A stretch of DNA of 64,000 nt from Marifrigoribacter sp965178585 (GCA_965178585.1 OZ238267.1:248001-312000), one strand, 5' to 3'; counted from the first letter of the stretch, positions 25,607-34,606 are shown. Notes: generated by a model from the letters alone, not told the origin. Numbers and translations are program-made.

Positions 25607-26698
25607 ATGAAATTCCTTACAGAATATAGAGATCCAGAACTTGCAAAGCAGGTTTTAGAGGAAATAAAAAATACGGTTACAAAGCCATGGAAAATCATGG
25701 AAGTTTGTGGCGGTCAAACCCATTCTTTAGTTAAAAATGGAATTTTAAATGTATTGCCAAAAGAAATTTCTATGGTTCATGGACCCGGATGTCCTGTTTG
25801 TGTTACTCCATTGCATTTAATAGATAAAGCTATTTATTTAGCTGAAGAAAAAGAGGTGATTTTATGTAGTTTTGGGGATATGATTCGTGTTCCGGGATCT
25901 CAAAAAAGTATTTTGGAGGCCAAAGCTCAAGGAGCAGATATTAGGATTTTATATTCACCATTGGAAGCTGTAAACATTGCAAAGGAAAATCCAGATAAAG
26001 AAATCGTATTTTTTGCAGTTGGTTTTGAAACAACCGCTCCCGCTAATGCTTTATCTGTAATTCACGCTCAAAAATTGGGACTCAAAAATTATTCGATACT
26101 TACTTCTCATGTGTTGGTTCCGCCAGCTATTGAATGTGTGATGGAAGATGTAGACAGTCATATCGATGGGTTTTTAGCTGCAGGTCATGTTTGTTCCATT
26201 ATGGGATATTGGGAATATTATCCACTTGCCGAAAAATTTAAAGTTCCTATTGTTGTTACAGGGTTTGAACCTTTAGATATATTACAAGGAATTTTAATGA
26301 CCGTAAAACAGTTAGAAGAAGGTCGTTTTGAAGTAGAAAATCAATACTCAAGAGTAGTCACAGAAGAAGGAAACGAAGTGGCTCAGGATGTAATAGCTAA
26401 AGTATTTAAAGTAACAGATCGTGTATGGCGCGGGATGGAAAACATACCAATGAGTGGTTTAGATGTAAAAGATGAGTTCTCAAAATTTGATGCAATGCTT
26501 AAATTTGATGTCAATATTGAAGAAGCAGAAGAAAATCAATCTTGTTTAGCAGGGGACATCATGAAAGGAATAATTAAACCATTTGAATGTCCAGAGTTTG
26601 GAAAAAAATGTGTTCCTCAAAATCCGTTAGGCGCTCCTATGGTTAGTTCTGAAGGAGCTTGTGCAGCATATTATCATTTTTCAGATTTAGTAGAGTAA
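25607..26698 (+). CDS. hypD: Hydrogenase assembly iron-sulfur protein HypD
   Basis: A 363-residue scaffold on which, with HypC, the Fe(CN)2CO unit is built. Family motifs are present: MEVCGGQTHSLVKNGI, HGPGCPVCVTP, GFETTAPA, AGHVCSIMGYWEY and the C-terminal cysteine cluster (SCLAGDIMKGI, ECPEFGKKCVP, GACAAYY) that binds the [4Fe-4S] cluster. The stop overlaps the hypX ATG by one base (TAATG), a sign of coupled translation. Confidence 0.95.
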   Translation: MKFLTEYRDPELAKQVLEEIKNTVTKPWKIMEVCGGQTHSLVKNGILNVLPKEISMVHGPGCPVCVTPLHLIDKAIYLAEEKEVILCSFGDMIRVPGSQKSILEAKAQGADIRILYSPLEAVNIAKENPDKEIVFFAVGFETTAPANALSVIHAQKLGLKNYSILTSHVLVPPAIECVMEDVDSHIDGFLAAGHVCSIMGYWEYYPLAEKFKVPIVVTGFEPLDILQGILMTVKQLEEGRFEVENQYSRVVTEEGNEVAQDVIAKVFKVTDRVWRGMENIPMSGLDVKDEFSKFDAMLKFDVNIEEAEENQSCLAGDIMKGIIKPFECPEFGKKCVPQNPLGAPMVSSEGACAAYYHFSDLVE

Positions 26699-28425
26699 TG
26701 AAAATTCAATTTATAACTACAGCATTCAATGGCATGGCTCAACGCCTATGGATTGAGCTAGATAAATTGAACCACCAAGTTTTTGTTGTAATTCCAAAAT
26801 CTAACGAACAAATCATTTCTGAAACAAATCGTTTTAATCCTGAACTTATAATTGCCCCCTTTTTAACTAGTAAGATTCCTGAAGAAATATATAAAAACTA
26901 TAAATGTTTTATAGTTCACCCTGGAATAAAAGGTGATCGCGGTGCTTCTTCATTGGATTGGGCAATATTAAATCAAAAAAAAACCTGGGGAGTTACCATT
27001 TTAGAAGCTGCTAAGAAAATGGATACTGGTGATATTTGGGCTTATAATGAATTTGAAATGCGTGATGTAAGCAAGGGAGAACTTTATCGAAATGAAGTTA
27101 CCCAATCCGCATCAAAAGGTATTTTACAAGCTTTAGAAAATTTTTCAAATCCAAATTTTAATGCTGAGGTATTGGATTACAATCAACCAGGTATTACTGG
27201 GAGGTGGAACAACAAAACATCCCAAAAAGATTTTCAGTTTTCTTGGAATGATGAAACACAGGATATTATTAGAAAAGTAAATGCTTCAGATAGTTCTCCT
27301 GGAGTTTTAATTCAACTTTATAACCAAGATTTTTATTGCTATGGAGCACATCTTGAAGGTGTTTTAAAAGGAAAACCAGGAACTATTTTAGCACAACGAG
27401 ACCAAGCAATTTGCATAGCAACAAAAAAGGAAGCAATTTGGCTAACACATTTAAAAGCTTATACTGAAAACGCAATTAAACTTCCTTCTATAATTGCATT
27501 AGGTGAATTGAGAATTAATATTCCAATTTCTAAATTAAACGCCTTTGATAAGGTTGAAAAAACTTGGCAAGAAATCCATTTTGAACAAGAAGGTCAAATA
27601 GGTTATTTACACTTCAATTTTTATAACGGTGCGATGAGTACCGACCAATGTAATAGATTAAGAGAAGCCATTATTGAAGCAAAAAAAAGAGTAAACCTAA
27701 TTGTTTTAATGGGAGGTCAAGACGTTTGGTCTAATGGAATTCATTTGAATGTTATCGAAAACGCTAAAGATCCTACTCAAGAATCTTGGGAGAATATCAT
27801 TGCTATCGATGATTTAATATTAGAAATCATCAATTCAACAGAACACTATATAATTTCTGCTTTACAAGGAAATGCAGGCGCTGGAGGAGTTTCATTAGCA
27901 TTAGCAGCAGATAAAATTATATGTAGAGATGGTATAGTTCTTAATCCTCATACAAAAAACATGGGTCTTTATGGATCAGAGTATTGGACCTATCTTTTGC
28001 CTAAACGAATTGGTTATAAAAAAGCGGAACGATTTACCGAAGATTGTCTTCCTTGGGGAGTTTCTGTTGCACTTGAAATTGGTTTAATAGACAGTGTTTA
28101 TACTAATCAGGAAAATGATTACAATTCTTTTATCAAGAAAACAGCTAATGAGATAATTGATTTACCTTATTATGATAAATTAATAAAAGCGAAAAAATTT
28201 CAACGAAAAAAAGACGAACGAAACAAACCATTAAGTCAATATAGACAGGAAGAGTTAGATAAAATGCGTAAAAACTTTTTTGAAAATGATTTAGATTATA
28301 ATTTCAAACGATTTTGCTTTGTGCATAAAAAAACAGACCCAACTTCTAAAATGGTAATGGATTTATACCGAAATAGAAGGGAAATATACCGCAAGCGTAA
28401 ATGGGAAAATTTAGATTATAATTAA
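26698..28425 (+). CDS. hypX: HypX, CO-ligand-forming hydrogenase maturation enzyme
   Basis: A 575-residue two-domain enzyme. The N-terminal half is a formyltransferase/hydrolase-like domain (MKIQFITTAFNGMAQRLWIEL, HPGIKGDRGASSLDWAI) that takes a formyl group from formyl-tetrahydrofolate. The C-terminal half is an enoyl-CoA hydratase-like domain (GNAGAGGVSLALAADKIICR). Together they release CO for the Fe centre; HypX is known to support hydrogenase maturation in air. This fits the oxygen-tolerant small subunit at 18850. The ATG at 26698 overlaps the hypD stop; the frame is open upstream to an earlier start, but that part is not conserved. The 3' end overlaps a convergent TPR gene by 4 bases. 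Confidence 0.92.
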   Translation: MKIQFITTAFNGMAQRLWIELDKLNHQVFVVIPKSNEQIISETNRFNPELIIAPFLTSKIPEEIYKNYKCFIVHPGIKGDRGASSLDWAILNQKKTWGVTILEAAKKMDTGDIWAYNEFEMRDVSKGELYRNEVTQSASKGILQALENFSNPNFNAEVLDYNQPGITGRWNNKTSQKDFQFSWNDETQDIIRKVNASDSSPGVLIQLYNQDFYCYGAHLEGVLKGKPGTILAQRDQAICIATKKEAIWLTHLKAYTENAIKLPSIIALGELRINIPISKLNAFDKVEKTWQEIHFEQEGQIGYLHFNFYNGAMSTDQCNRLREAIIEAKKRVNLIVLMGGQDVWSNGIHLNVIENAKDPTQESWENIIAIDDLILEIINSTEHYIISALQGNAGAGGVSLALAADKIICRDGIVLNPHTKNMGLYGSEYWTYLLPKRIGYKKAERFTEDCLPWGVSVALEIGLIDSVYTNQENDYNSFIKKTANEIIDLPYYDKLIKAKKFQRKKDERNKPLSQYRQEELDKMRKNFFENDLDYNFKRFCFVHKKTDPTSKMVMDLYRNRREIYRKRKWENLDYN

Positions 28426-30284
28426 TTTATAGCACCCTTTAAAAGTTCTAAATCCAACTTTAAAACTCCATCCTTTTTAAGGACTGTTAAATCTGTTTGA
28501 AGCATTTTTTTAAACTTTTCATTTTCATCATTTACTAAACCCTTAAGGGATAGATAAATTTCTTTAGCAGCATCTACTTCATTTTTAATTAATAATAAAT
28601 GTGCTTTATTTGCCTTAAGAGATAACGAATCTTCTTTAATTTTAAAACCATTTTCTATAGCCTTTTCAGCAATTGTAATATCGTTATTTCTTAGAGCAAG
28701 CCAAGAATAATCAATATATACGGTAAGGAGTTCGGTCTGCAATAATTCATTTTCAGGATATTTTAAATATAGACTATAAAGTAAATTTAAAATGTCTTTT
28801 TGAAACTTAATTTTTTCTGATGGCTTAATGGTTGCAGTAATTTTTTCAGATAATTTATCTGCTTTCGTTAAAGTATTTAATACCTCTAAGTGTTCTTGAT
28901 CAATTTTAATAAAGTACTGAGTAAAATATTGAGTATCACTCTTCATACTCAACACCACAGGAATGTCATCTGAATATCCAGAAAGCCGTGTTTCAATTTC
29001 TTTTAAGAGGCTAATAGCTTCAGCTTTATACTCCATTTTGGCTGTAGTTTCAAGTAAATTCTGAAGCATTGTAACCATATTTAACAGGGTAGCACAAACA
29101 TCAAGATTAAAGGCTTCGGGTTGTTTTTCAGCAAGAAACTTTCTGATTTCTAGGGCTTGATTATAATAAGGTCGTGCTTTATCATATTCCTTTTTATCAT
29201 CGTATAAAACTCCTAAATTATGTAACACCGTTGCTAAATAGTGTGTAAATGTTTCAGGCTCTTTTTCTGAAAGTTCATTATAAACCTCAGCAGCTTTTTT
29301 ATAATACTCTAAAGCTTTTTCTTTCCGTTCATTATCTAACTGTATTTTGTTTTCATCAACCATATTGTCTGTTGACAATGTTCCGAAACCAGAAAAGCCA
29401 CTTATGCCTCCAGAATCATAATCATCTTTTACTTCGTGTTTTTCTGTATAAATAACCCCTAAACTATTTAATGTAGCTGCATAAAAAGGTAGAAAATAAT
29501 TTTTATTTAAAGTTACTAATTGCTCATACTGTTCTAATGCTTTTTCGTAATATTTGATAGCATCAGAATAGACATACATAGATTTAGCTGTCACACCAAG
29601 ATTATTTAATGTAGCCGCAAGAATAGGTCGATATGCACTAGGGTTTTCCTCAGTTAAAACAGAAAATACTTTAAAGGCTTTTAAATAATTTGTTCTAGCA
29701 TCGTATACATTATTTTCATCTGTATAGATATTCCCTAAATTGTAAAAAGCATTCCCCTTTAATACTTCTAATGTTTTCTTTTCAGCTTTAATAGCTTCAT
29801 AAATTTTCACTGCATCTTTAAAGTGTTTCTTGGCTAAGAAAAAATTCTTTTTTTTATAATATCCTTCAGCTAATGAATAATGAGTATTTCCTAAATGAAT
29901 TGAATAAGTTTCTGGATCATTTTCTGAAACAATTGAAAAATTATCTAGTGCTTCTTTATGATATTTAATAGCCTTTTCGAGATCTTTATTTATTAGAATT
30001 GCCCCTAAATTATTTAATACAGTCGCTTTATTTACTAGTAGTTTTTCTGCTTTACTTTCATCTATATTTTGATGAAATTCTAATGATTTATTAAAATATT
30101 TTTCAGCTTGCTCTAACTGATTCATATTAAAATAAATTCGGCCAATTGAATTTGCTACATCTATTTGTTGTTCTTCAAATTCGGCTTTATCAAATGCTTT
30201 TTTAAAAGACACAATAGCTTCTTCATATTTATTGTCGTTTAATAATAAACTAGCTTCGGAAATTTCTTCTGTATAGGTGGTCAT
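28422..30284 (-). CDS. Tetratricopeptide repeat protein
   Basis: A 620-residue soluble helical protein without signal peptide or membrane helix. Many TPR units run from residue 1 to about 400 (for example NNLGAILINKDLEKAIKYHK, LNNLGVTAKSMYVYSDAIKY, LHNLGVLYDDKKEYDKARPY), each with the N-x-L-G-x-x and A-x-x-x-Y/F spacing. Repeats about 34-45 residues long recur with an added ENP or EKEPETF element. The rest is less regular helix. It likely serves as a protein-protein scaffold; the partner is unknown. The start shares one base with the aat stop, so the two form a minus-strand pair. Its place between hypX and hypE makes a hydrogenase link possible, but nothing in the sequence proves it. Confidence 0.8.
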   Translation of the reverse strand: MTTYTEEISEASLLLNDNKYEEAIVSFKKAFDKAEFEEQQIDVANSIGRIYFNMNQLEQAEKYFNKSLEFHQNIDESKAEKLLVNKATVLNNLGAILINKDLEKAIKYHKEALDNFSIVSENDPETYSIHLGNTHYSLAEGYYKKKNFFLAKKHFKDAVKIYEAIKAEKKTLEVLKGNAFYNLGNIYTDENNVYDARTNYLKAFKVFSVLTEENPSAYRPILAATLNNLGVTAKSMYVYSDAIKYYEKALEQYEQLVTLNKNYFLPFYAATLNSLGVIYTEKHEVKDDYDSGGISGFSGFGTLSTDNMVDENKIQLDNERKEKALEYYKKAAEVYNELSEKEPETFTHYLATVLHNLGVLYDDKKEYDKARPYYNQALEIRKFLAEKQPEAFNLDVCATLLNMVTMLQNLLETTAKMEYKAEAISLLKEIETRLSGYSDDIPVVLSMKSDTQYFTQYFIKIDQEHLEVLNTLTKADKLSEKITATIKPSEKIKFQKDILNLLYSLYLKYPENELLQTELLTVYIDYSWLALRNNDITIAEKAIENGFKIKEDSLSLKANKAHLLLIKNEVDAAKEIYLSLKGLVNDENEKFKKMLQTDLTVLKKDGVLKLDLELLKGAIN

Positions 30285-30937
30285 TAATTTGATGTTTTTA
30301 AAAATTGAATGTATTCGGTTCGAGATATTTCACGAAGACCAATATCTATAGTTTCGTTGGTGTCTTTATGTAAATCTAATAATGTGTAATTTTCTTTTTG
30401 AAGTAATTTTGTTAAAGATGATAAGGCAAACTCTGCAGCAAATTTTTCGTTTCCATTAATGTATTCTCCAAAAAAAATATTTTTATTTCGGGTTCCAAAA
30501 GCCCCGCCTACTAGAACATCATTCTTATAAACTTCAACAGAAATAGTTAAGCCTAGTTTTTCAATTTCTAGATATGCTTTCATTAATTTTCCGGTAAGCC
30601 ACCCGCTATTCATTTCCTCCTTATTTTCTATGGATTGAATTAACTTCATTACCCCTTCTAAATCTTGATTGAAAGTTACTTTAAAACCAGACTTATCAAT
30701 TCCTTTAGACACATAATCTGGAACCATTAAATCATTTGGAAATAAGACTATTCTTGGATCTGGAGTCCACCATTTGGGGTATTGCATAGGGCCGTTCCAC
30801 AAATAGTAACCATTTTTATATGCCTCTAAAAGCCACTTGGCAGAAATTTCTCCACCTTCTGCCAATAAGCCTTCGCTATCTGCGTAATGTGCTGGTGGAA
30901 AGGAGATATTTTCTTTTACAAGTTGAAAATTCGGCAT
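30284..30937 (-). CDS. aat: Leucyl/phenylalanyl-tRNA-protein transferase
   Basis: A 217-residue enzyme that adds Leu or Phe to proteins with N-terminal Lys or Arg, marking them for ClpS/ClpAP degradation (N-degron pathway). Motifs: FPPAHYADSEGLLAEGGEIS, WWTPDPRIVLFP, NSGWLTGKLMKAY, GLTISVEVYKND, LVGGAFG and FFGEYINGNEKFAAEFALSS. Length is normal. It is divergent from hypE and overlaps the TPR gene by one base. It is a housekeeping gene lying within the hydrogenase island. Confidence 0.93.
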   Translation of the reverse strand: MPNFQLVKENISFPPAHYADSEGLLAEGGEISAKWLLEAYKNGYYLWNGPMQYPKWWTPDPRIVLFPNDLMVPDYVSKGIDKSGFKVTFNQDLEGVMKLIQSIENKEEMNSGWLTGKLMKAYLEIEKLGLTISVEVYKNDVLVGGAFGTRNKNIFFGEYINGNEKFAAEFALSSLTKLLQKENYTLLDLHKDTNETIDIGLREISRTEYIQFLKTSN

Positions 30938-30983
30938 GATGTAAATTTAAGGATTCTGCCTGAAATAGTATCAATTTAATATG

Positions 30984-30991
30984 TAAATTTG
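30984..30991 (+). promoter_or_regulatory. Bacteroidota -7 promoter box for hypE
   Basis: TAAATTTG is an exact TAnnTTTG match, 21 bases before the ATG at 31013. An in-frame TTG at 30989 that would extend HypE overlaps the box, so it is unlikely to be the start. The box suggests that hypE is transcribed alone. Confidence 0.55.
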
Positions 30992-31012
30992 AAGACTAAA
31001 GAGTCTTGTTTT

Positions 31013-32068
31013 ATGAAAAAAAATATTAAGATGAAATTGCATTGTCCAATGCCAAAATTTGATTTTGATTTTATCACTTTAGGGCATGGTAGTGGGGGAT
31101 TATTAACCAATAAATTATTGGATAGTGGTGTTTTTGATGTTTTAGGTAATGAGAAATTAGATAAACGTCATGATGGAGCTTTTTTAAAAATGGAAGGCGA
31201 AATTGCTTTTTCAACAGATAGTTTTGTGATTTCTCCTATTTTTTTTCCAGGCGGGAACATTGGTGAATTAGCAGTAAATGGCACTGTTAATGATGTGGCT
31301 ATGTGTGGTGCGATTCCAAGATATATTTCTTTAAGTTTTATATTGGAAGAAGGCTTACCTATGGAAGATTTCTGGAAGATATTAGTTTCTATAAAAGAAG
31401 CTTGTGACGATGCAGGAGTTATAGTTGTTACTGGGGATACTAAAGTGGTAGATAAAGGGAAAGGGGACAAGATATTTATAAATACTACTGGACTAGGTAC
31501 AGTTCACCCAAAAGCAAACATAGATATTGATAATATAAAAACAGGTGACAAAGTTATTGTAAGTAATCAAATAGCAACTCATGGAATCTCGATACTTTCA
31601 GTGCGTCAAGGTCTTGAATTTGAAACTACTATAGAAAGCGATACAACTAATTTAAATCATTCAATACTTAGTTTAATCGATGAGTTTGGCGAGAAAATAC
31701 ATTTATTAAGAGACCCTACTAGAGGTGGTTTGTCGTCTACATTAAATGAAATATCTAGAGACACCAAAAAAGGAATACTTCTCAATGATGCAGATTTGCC
31801 AATCGACAAGCAAGTTAAAGGTGCTTGTGAAATTTTAGGACTAGATCCATTATATACAGCAAATGAAGGTGTTTTTATAGCAGTTGTTTCAGAAGAAAAA
31901 GCTGAAAAGATTTTAAGCAGAATGAGAACTTTCGATAATTGCAAGCATGCTTCCATAATAGGAAGTGTGGTTTCTGATCATCCAGAAAAAGTAGTAATTA
32001 CGAATACTATGGGAGGTAAAAGAGTAGTAAGTATGCAGATAGGAGAACAGCTACCTAGAATTTGTTAG
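31013..32068 (+). CDS. hypE: Carbamoyl dehydratase HypE
   Basis: A 351-residue enzyme that takes the carbamoyl group from HypF on its C-terminal cysteine and dehydrates it with ATP to a thiocyanate, the cyanide donor. It ends in EQLPRIC, the invariant Pro-Arg-Ile-Cys tail. ATP-binding features of the AIR-synthase fold are visible: LGHGSGGLLTNKLL, STDSFVISPIFFPGG, GTVNDVAMCGA and LLRDPTRGGLSSTLNEI. It is alone on the plus strand between aat and hypC and overlaps hypC by 4 bases, convergently. Confidence 0.94.
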   Translation: MKKNIKMKLHCPMPKFDFDFITLGHGSGGLLTNKLLDSGVFDVLGNEKLDKRHDGAFLKMEGEIAFSTDSFVISPIFFPGGNIGELAVNGTVNDVAMCGAIPRYISLSFILEEGLPMEDFWKILVSIKEACDDAGVIVVTGDTKVVDKGKGDKIFINTTGLGTVHPKANIDIDNIKTGDKVIVSNQIATHGISILSVRQGLEFETTIESDTTNLNHSILSLIDEFGEKIHLLRDPTRGGLSSTLNEISRDTKKGILLNDADLPIDKQVKGACEILGLDPLYTANEGVFIAVVSEEKAEKILSRMRTFDNCKHASIIGSVVSDHPEKVVITNTMGGKRVVSMQIGEQLPRIC

Positions 32069-32325
32069 TCGGAGACCCAATCTTCTAAATCATTCATTTC
32101 TCCCATTTTTTTAATGAGTTCGAAGGTTTTTTTAGCTTCCTCCTCATCGATAACGCTTATTGCTGCACCTACGTGAACTAGTACATAGTCTCCAATTTTA
32201 GCTTCGGGCACCATAGCTAAGTTGACTTCTTTTTTAATACCATCGAAATCTACTTTTCCTATTCTAAAAGTTTCGTCAAGTTCAGCTGTTATTTCAGTTA
32301 ATTTTCCTGGGATAGATAAACACAT
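32065..32325 (-). CDS. hypC: Hydrogenase maturation chaperone HypC
   Basis: An 86-residue small barrel protein starting MCLSIPGKLTEI, with Cys2 as the ligand that carries the Fe unit from HypD to the large subunit. GDYVLVHVGAAISVIDEEEA is the family's second signature. It follows hypB by 10 bases on the minus strand in the order hypA-hypB-hypC. It is the only HypC in the window and presumably serves both hydrogenases. Confidence 0.94.
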   Translation of the reverse strand: MCLSIPGKLTEITAELDETFRIGKVDFDGIKKEVNLAMVPEAKIGDYVLVHVGAAISVIDEEEAKKTFELIKKMGEMNDLEDWVSD

Positions 32326-32335
32326 AGATCGTCTA

Positions 32336-33127
32336 TTAATTTTTAATTTGTTTTTTTAACCAATGGTACCATTGATCCATACCTTCTCCTGTTGTTGCAG
32401 AAACTTCAAAAAATTCTAGATGGTGATTTACTTGAAGTGCATAATCTTTTAATTTATCTAAATCGAAATTTAGATGAGGTAATAAGTCTATCTTATTAAT
32501 AATACAAATATCGGCGGTATGAAACATATCGGGATATTTAATGGGCTTGTCTTCTCCTTCAGTAATACTAATAATCACCACTCTTTTATTCTCTCCTAAA
32601 TCGAACATAGAAGGGCAAACTAAATTTCCAACATTTTCAATCATTAAAAACGAATCTTCTTTAGGTTTTAATTCCTTCACCGCATTATAGATCATATCAC
32701 TTTCTAAATGACACCCTTTGCCTGTATTAACTTGTACTACAGGTACACCTACAGCATCTATTCTATCAGCATCATTTAAAGTTTGTTGATCTCCTTCAAT
32801 TACATAAAAATCGTGATCGTTTTTTAAATCGGTCAATGTTCTTTCTAAAATAGAAGTTTTACCAGAACCAGGAGAACTAACTAAATTTAAAGTGAAAATA
32901 TTTTTCGCTTCAAAAAACCCTCTATTTCTCGCGGCATCAATATTATTTTGCTGTAAAATATCTCTTTCTAGATCAATTACCGTTTTATGTTGATGATCTC
33001 CATGAGAATGATGATGATCATGGTGATGATGATCGTGAGAGTGATCATGGTGATGCCCATGATCTTGATTTGGTTTTGTAATAGTCGCTTTTCCATCCTC
33101 TGTTCCACATCCACAAACTCCACACAT
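32336..33127 (-). CDS. hypB: Nickel-binding GTPase HypB
   Basis: A 263-residue GTPase that delivers nickel together with HypA. It starts MCGVCGCG, the high-affinity nickel site. A histidine-rich arm (residues about 22-47) can store nickel. The GTPase core has the P-loop VSSPGSGKTS, EGDQQT, the metal-site GCHLESDM and the NKID base-recognition motif. It sits 19 bases after hypA. The CAT/CAC-rich arm gives a locally repetitive DNA stretch near 33000-33060. Confidence 0.95.
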   Translation of the reverse strand: MCGVCGCGTEDGKATITKPNQDHGHHHDHSHDHHHHDHHHSHGDHQHKTVIDLERDILQQNNIDAARNRGFFEAKNIFTLNLVSSPGSGKTSILERTLTDLKNDHDFYVIEGDQQTLNDADRIDAVGVPVVQVNTGKGCHLESDMIYNAVKELKPKEDSFLMIENVGNLVCPSMFDLGENKRVVIISITEGEDKPIKYPDMFHTADICIINKIDLLPHLNFDLDKLKDYALQVNHHLEFFEVSATTGEGMDQWYHWLKKQIKN

Positions 33128-33146
33128 AATATATAATTTTAATAAG

Positions 33147-33488
33147 TTAAGTTACTTCTAATGATTTTACTCTTAATTCTTTTCCTTTAATAATGTCCTT
33201 AAAGTAACTTTTACATTTTGGACAATTATCATAAACTTTTTCAACACTAAACTCGGTATTACATTCTAAGCATTTAGCAGTCGCTTCAATATAGTCAATT
33301 GTTTTTTTTGCACCCTCTAAAACTGTGTTTTTAACAGCAATTTCCCATACATATTCTAAAGAATCTAATTCTACTCCAGAAAGAGAACCTATTTCTAATT
33401 CAATAAGTTCAACCTTTTTTTTGTTAGCTTTCTTGGTTTCATTTTCAGCAATATTCACAATTCCCATTGCTACAGATAACTCGTGCAT
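33147..33488 (-). CDS. hypA: Nickel metallochaperone HypA
   Basis: A 113-residue protein that brings nickel to the large subunits with HypB. It must start MHE because His2 binds nickel, so ATG 33488 is chosen over an earlier in-frame ATG (33494). The zinc site CLECN with CPKCK lies near residues 73-95. It is the first gene of the leftward hypA-hypB-hypC set and marks the right edge of the hydrogenase island. Confidence 0.94.
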   Translation of the reverse strand: MHELSVAMGIVNIAENETKKANKKKVELIELEIGSLSGVELDSLEYVWEIAVKNTVLEGAKKTIDYIEATAKCLECNTEFSVEKVYDNCPKCKSYFKDIIKGKELRVKSLEVT

Positions 33489-33618
33489 ATACATTGTAAT
33501 AACTGTATAAATTTAAGATAATGAAATAATAAAACAAGCATTATTCTTCAATTAAATAGATTAAAAATTAAATAAGAAAAAGAATTACTAAAACGGCTCT
33601 TCAGTTTAAATATTTTTT

Positions 33619-33626
33619 TATCTTTG
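33619..33626 (+). promoter_or_regulatory. Bacteroidota -7 promoter box for the DUF177-rpmF operon
   Basis: TATCTTTG is an exact TAnnTTTG box, 46 bases upstream of the DUF177 ATG. The leader contains a small hairpin, CCTTA-tttg-TAAGG at 33633-33646. Confidence 0.6.
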
Positions 33627-33672
33627 CACCCGCCTTATTTGTAAGGTAGCCGTGTTTAACAGGTGAGTGATT

Positions 33673-34218
33673 ATGAAGGAATTGAAAGAATTTACTATTC
33701 CGTTTGTGGGATTAAAATTAGGAGAGCACCGGTTTGACTTTAAAATAAGCGAATCGTTCTTTGAGTATTTTGAGTATGAAGATTTTAATAAAGTTGCTAT
33801 TAATCTTGATGTACTGCTGATTAAGAAAAACACCATGTTGGAGTTTACACTAGACTTTGAAGGCTATGTAAATGTAAATTGCGACATCACAAATGAACCT
33901 CATAACCAAGATGTTTCTGGTTCTTTTCATTTTGTTGTAAACTTTGGTGAAGAATTTAATGATGAAAATGAGGAGTTAATTATTTTGCCTCACGGTAGTC
34001 ATGAAATTAGCATTCAGCAATATGTTTATGAATCTATTGTGTTGGCAGTTCCAACCAAAAGAGTTCACCCAGGAATTGAAGATGGAACACTAAAATCAGA
34101 CATACTTAATAAACTAGAAGAATTACGTCCTAGTCTTGAAGATCAAAATCCGACAGATGAAGACGAAACAACAGACCCAAGGTGGGACGAATTAAAAAAA
34201 TTATTAACAGACAAATAA
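33673..34218 (+). CDS. DUF177 (YceD-like) protein upstream of rpmF
   Basis: A 181-residue cytoplasmic protein of the DUF177/YceD family, which is almost always encoded just before ribosomal protein L32 and is implicated in 23S rRNA accumulation. FTIPFVGLKLGEHRFDFKI at the start and FEGYVNVNCDITNEPHNQDV in the middle fit the family; the usual cysteines are partly replaced. The acidic C-terminus ends DPRWDELKKLL, as in relatives. The ATG at 33673 is preferred to a GTG six bases upstream. It is 9 bases before rpmF. Confidence 0.87.
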   Translation: MKELKEFTIPFVGLKLGEHRFDFKISESFFEYFEYEDFNKVAINLDVLLIKKNTMLEFTLDFEGYVNVNCDITNEPHNQDVSGSFHFVVNFGEEFNDENEELIILPHGSHEISIQQYVYESIVLAVPTKRVHPGIEDGTLKSDILNKLEELRPSLEDQNPTDEDETTDPRWDELKKLLTDK

Positions 34219-34227
34219 TATAGAGTA

Positions 34228-34422
34228 ATGGCACATCCAAAAAGAAAAATCTCAAGAACTAGAAGAGATAAAAGAAGAACACATTACAAAGCAACAACGC
34301 CTCAAATAGCTACAGATCCAACAACTGGAGAGTCTCATTTATACCATAGAGCTCACTGGCATGAAGGTAAATTATATTACCGTGGTCAAATAGTTATTGA
34401 CGCTGTAGAAGAAGTAGCTTAG
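34228..34422 (+). CDS. rpmF: Ribosomal protein L32
   Basis: A 64-residue basic ribosomal protein of the large subunit. The start MAHPKRKISRTRRDKRR and the motif LYHRAHWHEGKLYYRGQIV are typical of Bacteroidota L32. The zinc cysteines of some L32 forms are absent, as in most members of the phylum. A terminator follows. Confidence 0.96.
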   Translation: MAHPKRKISRTRRDKRRTHYKATTPQIATDPTTGESHLYHRAHWHEGKLYYRGQIVIDAVEEVA

Positions 34423-34445
34423 TAATAAGAAAATATAAATGCATT

Positions 34446-34475
34446 AACGTTCACAAAAAATGTGAGCGTTTTTTG
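34446..34475 (+). terminator. Intrinsic terminator after rpmF
   Basis: AACGTTCACA (34446-34455) pairs with TGTGAGCGTT (34461-34470), with one T-G pair, a five-A loop and a T run. It separates rpmF from fabH, although these genes usually lie together. Confidence 0.88.
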
Positions 34476-34606
34476 TTTTATTATTAATTTCATTTTTTCG
34501 AAACAAGCAAAAAACGTTTACTTTTTATCTTGTTTTAAACTAATTTTTAGTAATTTTCGTCCGATTTAGAGGAATTTTACCTCTTTTGTGAAATTAATTC
34601 AAACCT

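Noticed and set aside
33000..33065. Repetitive CAT/ATG-like tract that could look like a short tandem repeat
   Set aside because: It encodes the histidine-rich nickel arm of HypB, in frame.
33618..33836. Minus-strand open frame covering the DUF177 promoter and start
   Set aside because: It overlaps a well-supported gene and an exact promoter box on the other strand.
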